Shown: positions 4,056 to 8,920 of the stretch, one piece after another | Layout: each line of letters opens with the position of its first letter | Numbering within the stretch: position 1 is the first letter of the stretch | The notes under the pieces: model-generated | Told to the model about the DNA's origin: nothing | Database searches by the model: none | Seen by the model: only the letters and a program-made list of their open reading frames with translations | Source of the DNA: CAZDUS01 sp964535015 | GTDB lineage: Bacteria; Verrucomicrobiota; Kiritimatiellia; CAIKKV01; CAITUY01 | DNA: 8,920 bases | NCBI GenBank assembly: GCA_964535015.1 | Contig: CAZHRU010000100.1 | Span: 1 to 8,920 of the forward strand | Direction: 5' to 3' | Translations under genes and position numbers: made by a program

Positions 4056-5345
4056 TCAGTCCCGCAGGAGTAAGATACGGTAGAAAGCCTGGGTATTCGT
4101 GAGTACGGGGGCGGTGAGTTGGCTGGTTCGTCCGGTACTGACGCCGGTGGCGGTCTCCGTCCAGTTGGTGGTCATCAGGTCAGTGGTGGATTCAAGTCGG
4201 TACTGGATTCGGCCGAAGGTCGTGAACTTGATGACGGTGTTTGTGGCGCCGACGGTGATCGTGGTGCATTGGGGGGTGACGACTAGGTCGCGGAACCCGA
4301 CGTTGGTGGTGCCCGCCGGTTGTGTGTAGTAGCCTGCGACAATGGTTTCCCGGTTTGACAGGGCGCATTCGGCAAGGGTGGTGTAACCGAGCGGGAAGGT
4401 TATGGCGCGGTCCGCGGGGTTCGTGTTGGTAAGTTCAACCCGGATTGGCCCGCCGTCGGGCAGACCGTTAATTGGAACCGCAAAGTTGCCGCTGGCGGTT
4501 GAAACGTCATACCAGGTTGCCTGATTGGTGCCATCCCACAAGCGGACTTCGATACCAGCAACGCCTTCTGTTTCATCATAGACGCCATTAGTGTTGGCAT
4601 CGTAGAAAATGGTTTCGGTGAAGAAGTGGTTAGTGGATGACGTTCCAAAATCCTGGGTCGTGAAGTCTCTGGTCCAGTAGTAAGAACTGCCAAAATAGTT
4701 GGTGCGGAAAGACCCGATCCCGATTTCCCGTGCCGAGCTGTTCAGAATGGCCTGGCGATGTCCGCGGTTGCTGACGCCCACATCGATGAACAAGGCCTCA
4801 TGCGCGTAGGTCGACGAATATCCTTCTTCAGGGTAGGGAAGTTCGCTGTAACCGGAGGCGCCGTTCACGATGTTCTCGTAATACCCGACGATCTCGTTAG
4901 TGTAACCTTCCCGGGCTGCGCGCTGGGCGGGGCTGCTACCGAGCGGGTAGTAGTTTGATGAGGGGCTGTAGTGACTGACGTAGTTTTCGGCCATGTCTCT
5001 TGAGTGTTTGCTGGCGGCGGTCGTCAGTCTGGCATTGGGGGCAAGAGGGGGGCGTGGCACTGTCCACCGGGCCCATTCATTGGTGGTGGCGCCGAAATCA
5101 TTGTCTCCGAGGTTGTCCTCGGCCACATCATACTCCGGATGTCCCGCGGGGAGGTTGTTGGTAAGGCCCAGCCGATCGGCTTCCCGTTCCGGGGCAAAGC
5201 GGGCGCGGTTGATCAGCCATCGTTGCTGCTCCATCCGGGCAGGGAGGACGCCATCGCCCGTGTAGGTGGTGGCGGCCAAGGCCGGGATCGTCACAGCGAG
5301 TGTCAGGATGCAGAGCAAGGCCGTGATGACGATCTTTGCTTTCAT
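4056..5345 (-). CDS. Secreted CAP/SCP-domain protein with a Cna-B/SdrD-like domain and C-terminal PVC-type module
   Basis: A 429-residue exported protein. Residues 1-25 are a signal peptide (MKAKIVITALLCILTLAVTIPALA, cleavage near A-T). Residues about 35-232 form a CAP (SCP/PR-1-like) domain with AASKHSRDMAENYVSH (His114), the EN motif in YYENIV (Glu157), AHEALFID (Glu183 candidate), RGHRQAILN (His196), AREIGIGSF, and the YWTRDF-type final strand. The putative metal/catalytic His and Glu residues therefore appear present. Residues about 243-355 resemble an SdrD/Cna-B beta-sandwich: FYDANTNGVYDETEGVAGIEVRLWD carries an Asp/Asn-rich calcium-type loop. Residues about 372-429 are the YRLESTTDL...NWTE...FYRILLL module that I associate with exported proteins of Verrucomicrobiota/Kiritimatiellota. 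It likely acts in the periplasm or at the cell surface. The substrate is unknown. No good Shine-Dalgarno precedes the ATG. Confidence 0.88.
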   Translation of the reverse strand: MKAKIVITALLCILTLAVTIPALAATTYTGDGVLPARMEQQRWLINRARFAPEREADRLGLTNNLPAGHPEYDVAEDNLGDNDFGATTNEWARWTVPRPPLAPNARLTTAASKHSRDMAENYVSHYSPSSNYYPLGSSPAQRAAREGYTNEIVGYYENIVNGASGYSELPYPEEGYSSTYAHEALFIDVGVSNRGHRQAILNSSAREIGIGSFRTNYFGSSYYWTRDFTTQDFGTSSTNHFFTETIFYDANTNGVYDETEGVAGIEVRLWDGTNQATWYDVSTASGNFAVPINGLPDGGPIRVELTNTNPADRAITFPLGYTTLAECALSNRETIVAGYYTQPAGTTNVGFRDLVVTPQCTTITVGATNTVIKFTTFGRIQYRLESTTDLMTTNWTETATGVSTGRTSQLTAPVLTNTQAFYRILLLRD

Positions 5346-5435
5346 TGTCCATTATTGTCGCACAGTGTCCATAGTTGATAAAGTTCAATGGGTAAGATTG
5401 ACCCACGGGGGCGCATCTCCGAGGTTACAGAATTC

Positions 5436-5454
5436 GACCGCACGCCGTGCGGTC
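5436..5454. repeat. Perfect hairpin GACCGCAC-GCC-GTGCGGTC
   Basis: An 8-bp perfect stem with a 3-nt GCC loop, about 91 bp upstream of the CAP gene start and 200 bp upstream of the glycosyltransferase start. No T-run follows in either direction. It could be a regulator-binding palindrome or part of a repeat family. Confidence 0.55.
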
Positions 5455-5497
5455 TTCCATCCAATCCAAAACGATTGAGTGCTCTTAATGTTCGATT

Positions 5498-5579
5498 GGT
5501 GGACGCCGACGTCCCGGCGGCGTCAGGCGCCTTTCTGCCACTTCCCTCGCTCAACGTCGCCGGGACGGCGGCGTCCACC
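5498..5579. repeat. REP-like inverted repeat, 22-bp arms with one mismatch
   Basis: The left arm (5498-5519) starts GGTGGACGCCGACGTCCC. The right arm (5558-5579) ends GGCGTCCACC. They are reverse complements at 21 of 22 positions (A5509 versus the C expected from the right arm), separated by 38 nt. The left arm plus five more bases can also fold alone as GACGCCG-9 nt-CGGCGTC. The right arm is followed by TTTT. High GC, nested palindromes and an intergenic location suggest a dispersed REP/BIME-type element rather than a gene-specific terminator; termination upstream of the glycosyltransferase gene is an alternative. Confidence 0.6.
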
Positions 5580-5653
5580 TTTTCGTGAGTGAATTCAATC
5601 TAAGGACTGTTTTGCTTGCCCCGTTGGTGTCGAATGGGTAGGTTCTGATCTTC

Positions 5654-7312
5654 ATGCCAATCCCAAGAAAAAGTCTGTTTTCGGCATTCCGTACAGGGGG
5701 TGATGGGGGGCGGGTGACCGGGCCCCCGTCTGCTTTGTCGAATGGGGCCGTTGTTATCGGCCTCTCGATGGTCTACTTGGGGGTGGCGTTGGCCTTGCTG
5801 CCCGGGTTTCGTTGGGCGATTAATGCGGATGGGCTTTCCTACATCGCCGTTGCCCGTCGGTATCTTGCCGGCGACTGGTCCGTTGCCGTCAACGGCTACT
5901 GGGGGCCACTCTTGTCATGGGCGCTTGTGCCGTTTCTGGCGCTACGGGTGGACGCGATCCTGGCCGGGAAGTTGCTTTCGATCCTGATCGGGCTGATAAC
6001 GATTCCCGGGCTGAATGTGCTGGCCTTGCGGTTCGGCCTAACCGGTCGGTTGCGGACAGTGGCACTGGTGGGGTTGTTGCCGGCGCTATGGTACTTTACC
6101 TTCCACAAACTGACGCCTGATTTCCTGATGGTCTGTGTGCTGGTGTGGTATTTCGTCGCTATTTTTGATCCCGGGTATCGCAATCGCAGTCGCAACGGGA
6201 TTCTTTGTGGTGTGGGGGGTACGCTGGCCTATTTCACCAAGGCGTACGCCTTTTTCTTCTTCCTTGCGCATTTCACGCTGGTGACGGTTTTATTTTGGGC
6301 TGATCCGGAACAAAGGGATCAGCGGCGTGCGGTGTTGCGAAACTATGTGCTGGGTATGGTCGTTTTTGCCTTGTTTGCGGGTGGGTGGATTGCGGCGATA
6401 TCCGGCAAGTACGGCAGGTTGACGGTGGGTACCGCTGGGGCCTACACCCGGGCCTTATCGTCGCCGGAGTTTCGCGGTGAGCCGCCGATGCGGAACCGGG
6501 GTTTCATGGCGCCTCTGGATGCGGCGGCGATCAGCATGTGGGAGGACCCCTCGCGTCTGCCTGTGCTGAAGTGGAGTCCCTTGGAATCGGCGAAGATGAT
6601 GGAGCATCAAATCCGGATGCTTATCGGCAATATGAAAGAGAGCATGCGCATCTACAGTGTATATTCGCCGTTGTCTCTCGTCATCCTCGTGTCCTTTCTG
6701 GTGTTAGGCGTTCGATCGTGGCGGCGATGCCTGCGGCCTGACGGGGAGGCGCTACCCCTGTTGACCGTGTTGCTTTACTCTGCGGGTTACGTTTTGATCA
6801 TGGTCAAGGATCGCTATCTATTTGTCTGTCTGATCCTGGTGGCGTTGATGGGGTGGCAGTTGGTCCAGCGGTTGGAGAAAAGCGGTTTCTTGTTCGGGTG
6901 GAGGAGGACGGCGGTCTGGTTGGTGCTGGCCCTGTCGATAGCCGTCTATCCGGCGCGGAAGACAGTTATATTGTATGGCAGTCGGGATGGGCGGGAGGCC
7001 AAGGGGCTAAGAGAGTTTCTGAGTCAACAGGCAAAACTGAAGGGTAGTATAGCCGCCAATCGCCATTGGGCAAAGACCCTGTATGTTGCCCACCATCTTG
7101 GTTCGCCGTATTTTGGCGTGCAGGGTGATTTGCCGGCTGACGAGGTGATTCCTGCTCTCAAGCGGGCGGGAGTGGGTTACTATTTTGTTTGGGATGCTCC
7201 GGGCGCCAGCCTAACGCGGTTCCAGTCGTTTCCGGAAGTGACCGGCGGGCAGATCGCCGGGCTCAGGATCTACGATTTGAGTCCTGAGCGGGAAAGGATA
7301 ACGCACGAATGA
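5654..7312 (+). CDS. Polytopic membrane glycosyltransferase-like protein (GT-C fold candidate)
   Basis: A 552-residue integral membrane protein. After a polar N-terminus (1-30), helix 1 spans about 32-50. The first extracytoplasmic loop then reads INADGLSYIAVARRYLAGDWSVAVNGYWGPLLSW, with Asp59 in the place of the catalytic/metal-binding acidic residue of GT-C enzymes such as PMT/ArnT-like transferases. About ten further hydrophobic segments follow (for example LLSILIGLITIPGLNVLAL, VVFALFAGGWIAAI, LVILVSFLVLGV and YVLIMVKDRYLFVCLILVAL). The C-terminal ~110 residues after about 440 are soluble (REFLSQQAKLKGSIAANRHW...), likely periplasmic. GT-C enzymes move sugars from polyprenyl-phosphate donors to extracytoplasmic acceptors; donor and acceptor cannot be read here. 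ATG 5654 has only a weak upstream ribosome binding site. Its stop overlaps the next ATG by 4 nt, implying translational coupling to the SDR gene. Confidence 0.8.
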   Translation: MPIPRKSLFSAFRTGGDGGRVTGPPSALSNGAVVIGLSMVYLGVALALLPGFRWAINADGLSYIAVARRYLAGDWSVAVNGYWGPLLSWALVPFLALRVDAILAGKLLSILIGLITIPGLNVLALRFGLTGRLRTVALVGLLPALWYFTFHKLTPDFLMVCVLVWYFVAIFDPGYRNRSRNGILCGVGGTLAYFTKAYAFFFFLAHFTLVTVLFWADPEQRDQRRAVLRNYVLGMVVFALFAGGWIAAISGKYGRLTVGTAGAYTRALSSPEFRGEPPMRNRGFMAPLDAAAISMWEDPSRLPVLKWSPLESAKMMEHQIRMLIGNMKESMRIYSVYSPLSLVILVSFLVLGVRSWRRCLRPDGEALPLLTVLLYSAGYVLIMVKDRYLFVCLILVALMGWQLVQRLEKSGFLFGWRRTAVWLVLALSIAVYPARKTVILYGSRDGREAKGLREFLSQQAKLKGSIAANRHWAKTLYVAHHLGSPYFGVQGDLPADEVIPALKRAGVGYYFVWDAPGASLTRFQSFPEVTGGQIAGLRIYDLSPERERITHE

Positions 7313-8064
7313 GCAAGCGAGTTATGGTGGTGACCGGTGGGGCGCAGGGGATTGGCAAGGCGGTGGCGTACCGGTTCCTGTTGGATGACTGTGCGGTGGT
7401 GATTGCCGATATTGACGGCACAGCCGGCACGGAAACCGCGGCAGAATACGCGGCGTTCGGGCCGATCCACTTTGTTCGGGCCAATGTGGCGGATGAAGCG
7501 GATGTGGAGCGTCTGGTTGCCGAGACGCAGGGTGTCTTTCCCGGCGGGATTCACGGGTTGATCAATAATGCCGCCATCGCCTGCAATCGTCCGCTGGGCG
7601 AACTGGGACTGGATGACTGGAACCGTGTGGTGGGCGTCAACCTGACGGGGCCGTTTCTTTGTGCGAAGCATTTTGCGCCCTCCTTGCGCCGCAACCGCGG
7701 GGTCATCATCAATATTGCCTCCACCCGCGCCCTGATGTCGGAACCCAACACGGAGGCGTATTCGGCGACCAAGGGAGGGGTTGTGGCCCTGACCCATGCG
7801 TTGGCGGCGAGTTTGGCGCCGGAGGTCAGGGTCAACTGTATCAGTCCGGGGTGGATTGAGACCGGGGAATGGCAGAAAGCGGAATCGCGGCGCCAGCCCG
7901 TACATAGTCCGGCCGATCAGGCACAACATTGGGTTGGGCGGGTTGGGCAACCGGACGATATTGCGCATCTAGCGGTCTATCTGGCGGGGGACAAGAGCGG
8001 GTTTGTTTCGGGGGCCAACATGGTGGTGGATGGCGGCATGACGCGCAAGATGATCTATGTTTAG
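7309..8064 (+). CDS. Short-chain dehydrogenase/reductase (classical SDR)
   Basis: A 251-residue cytosolic oxidoreductase of normal classical SDR length. The cofactor motif TGGAQGIG is at 9-16, and acidic Asp34 at the end of the second strand (VVIADID) favours NAD(H) over NADP(H). NNAA (86-89) is the NNAG variant. The catalytic tetrad is Asn111, Ser138 (INIAST), Tyr151 and Lys155 (YSATK). ISPGWIET (178-185) follows the active site, and the C-terminal GFVSGANMVVDGGMT is typical of the glucose-1-dehydrogenase/FabG-like group. The substrate is not identifiable. Its ATG lies inside the glycosyltransferase stop (ATGA), so the two are translationally coupled. That suggests, without proving, that the SDR modifies a sugar or lipid used by the membrane transferase. 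Confidence 0.93.
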   Translation: MSKRVMVVTGGAQGIGKAVAYRFLLDDCAVVIADIDGTAGTETAAEYAAFGPIHFVRANVADEADVERLVAETQGVFPGGIHGLINNAAIACNRPLGELGLDDWNRVVGVNLTGPFLCAKHFAPSLRRNRGVIINIASTRALMSEPNTEAYSATKGGVVALTHALAASLAPEVRVNCISPGWIETGEWQKAESRRQPVHSPADQAQHWVGRVGQPDDIAHLAVYLAGDKSGFVSGANMVVDGGMTRKMIYV

Positions 8065-8131
8065 ACAGAAGGGCATTGAAGCGGGGATGGTTCCGTGGTA
8101 GATATTGCCGCCGTGTCTGCTCGTTCTTTAT

Positions 8132-8136
8132 AGGAG
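8132..8136 (+). promoter_or_regulatory. Shine-Dalgarno AGGAG for the exported protein at 8144
   Basis: AGGAG lies 7 nt before ATG 8144 and fixes the start of the open frame that runs off the right edge. It is one of the few good ribosome binding sites in the window. Confidence 0.75.
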
Positions 8137-8143
8137 ACAAACA

Positions 8144-8920
8144 ATGATAACAAGTCGCTGGATGGTGGCCTTGGTGTTGGCGGGTGCATGGGTTGCGAAG
8201 GCGGAGCCAGTGGTTGACGACAAGGCGGCGGCCGGGACGAACGGTGCCAGCCAGGAGGTTGTCGTTACTCCCGCGCCGGTTCCGGTGATCGAACCCATCC
8301 CGGCGGAACCTGCCGGACCCATTGCCGGCGTAGATGAGGCGGTGTTCTCCTTGGAGCGGTTCAGCATTGGCACGCGCATTACGCACTATGAACTGAAGAC
8401 GGACCACAAGGATACGTTCCTTGGTCACATTAATGAAATGGAGGCGTTACAGGATCACGCCCCTACGAAGTTGTATGCCGACTGGTGGTTCTGCCGTTAT
8501 TCCGGCATGGAGTTGACGTGGGACCAGGTGAAAGCCAGGACGCATAATGAAGATCCGGAAGGAATCAGCGATGGCAACATGATTGCCCGGGGGCCGATTG
8601 TTACGTTGATGCTCCGTTATCCGAACACGACCCGTGTGACGCCGCATGTGGGGGTTGGAATGGCGTTCATGTCCGTATCGTTTGATGAGGAACCTTGGTG
8701 GGCACTGGGGTATGCCAGTCCGCAGGACTACGAGGCCTTGGGCCGTCCGGCGGTTTCGCGCGGGAAGACCCGGGAGATGTTGCCCAAGGACAGTGCCAAC
8801 GGGGTTGTGGTTGTGGCCGGACTGGACGTGCGCCTGACCCGGCATTGGTCGGCCGACTTGTATTTGCGCGATATGGATCTTGATACCGAGATGGGGTATC
8901 GAACGGCGGGCGACGTCAAG
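8144..8920 (+). CDS. Exported protein, probable outer-membrane beta-barrel, N-terminal part (3' end outside window)
   Basis: The frame is open from ATG 8144 to the last base (259 codons, no stop), so the gene continues past the window. Residues 1-20 are a signal peptide (MITSRWMVALVLAGAWVAKA, then EP). Residues about 38-62 are a Pro/Ala/Val-rich linker (VVVTPAPVPVIEPIPAEP). From about 65 onward the sequence has alternating aromatic/hydrophobic strands: FSLERFSIGTRITHYEL, KLYADWWFCRYSGMELTWD, GPIVTLMLRYPN, RVTPHVGVGMAFMSVSF, GVVVVAGLDVRLTRHWSADLYLRDM. The pair 'RVTPHVGVGMAF' and 'AGLDVRLTRHWSADLYLR' is typical of OmpW/OmpA-like eight-stranded barrels. It is probably located in the outer membrane, with unknown function. 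It has its own ribosome binding site and begins 80 nt after the SDR stop. Confidence 0.8.
   Translation, partial: MITSRWMVALVLAGAWVAKAEPVVDDKAAAGTNGASQEVVVTPAPVPVIEPIPAEPAGPIAGVDEAVFSLERFSIGTRITHYELKTDHKDTFLGHINEMEALQDHAPTKLYADWWFCRYSGMELTWDQVKARTHNEDPEGISDGNMIARGPIVTLMLRYPNTTRVTPHVGVGMAFMSVSFDEEPWWALGYASPQDYEALGRPAVSRGKTREMLPKDSANGVVVVAGLDVRLTRHWSADLYLRDMDLDTEMGYRTAGDVK

Larger units (their letters stand above)
5346..5653. other. 308-bp divergent intergenic region with hairpins
   Basis: It separates the minus-strand CAP gene from the plus-strand membrane glycosyltransferase, so promoters for both should lie here. I see no convincing -35/-10 pair. The region contains the perfect hairpin at 5436-5454 and the long inverted repeat at 5498-5579. 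No ORF in it looks protein-like. Confidence 0.5.

Noticed and set aside
4023..4072. TACTCCTG/CAGGAGTA inverted repeat at the end of the CAP gene
   Set aside because: The arms are only 8 bp with a 34-nt loop and overlap the coding end; too weak to call a terminator.
7270..7968. Long minus-strand frame (232 codons)
   Set aside because: It is an antisense shadow of the SDR gene; composition is Arg/Pro/His-rich with no domain pattern.
1..8920. CRISPR array or rRNA
   Set aside because: No regularly spaced direct repeats and no rRNA-like segments were seen on either strand.

Overview
The window looks like a chromosomal stretch of a moderately GC-rich bacterium, most likely from the PVC group (Verrucomicrobiota/Kiritimatiellota-like). 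This placement is an inference. It rests on a secreted protein ending in the 'YRLESTTDL...NW...FYRI' module common in that group, a UDP-glucose dehydrogenase of the animal-like subtype, many genes without a clear Shine-Dalgarno sequence, and an exported outer-membrane-type protein. No taxonomic marker gene is present.

Layout. (1) 1-1599, plus strand: the C-terminal part of a UDP-glucose 6-dehydrogenase, followed 4 nt later by a HAD-family phosphatase; a likely two-gene transcription unit for sugar-nucleotide or surface-polysaccharide metabolism. (2) 1603-2583: an accessory island. Three bases after the phosphatase stop there is a good candidate for a single integron gene cassette. It has a GTTGGGT core at its left edge, a small three-helix membrane-protein ORF, and a 62-bp attC-like imperfect palindrome with its R'' core ACCCAAC at the right edge. 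No integrase is in view. It is followed by a compact DUF4258/DUF2283 pair that resembles a toxin-antitoxin module and is bracketed by a 9-bp inverted repeat. (3) 2590-3301, minus strand: two broken genes fused head to tail. A TPR-like hypothetical protein has lost its C-terminus and a GIY-YIG endonuclease has lost its N-terminal GIY motif. (4) 3424-3517, minus strand: tRNA-Ser(GCU). (5) 3777-5345, minus strand: a small DUF2892 membrane protein and a secreted CAP/SCP-domain protein. (6) 5346-5653: a divergent intergenic region with two hairpins, one REP-like with 22-bp arms. (7) 5654-8064, plus strand: a polytopic GT-C-like membrane glycosyltransferase overlapping an SDR oxidoreductase by 4 nt (ATGA). 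(8) 8144 to the right edge: the N-terminal part of an exported, probably beta-barrel outer-membrane protein with its own strong ribosome binding site.

The region between the phosphatase and the tRNA-Ser gene is the variable part: cassette insertion, a TA-like pair and a deletion scar lie within about 1.7 kb, while the flanks look like ordinary chromosomal genes. The most noteworthy observation is the isolated, integrase-less integron cassette inserted directly behind a housekeeping-type gene.
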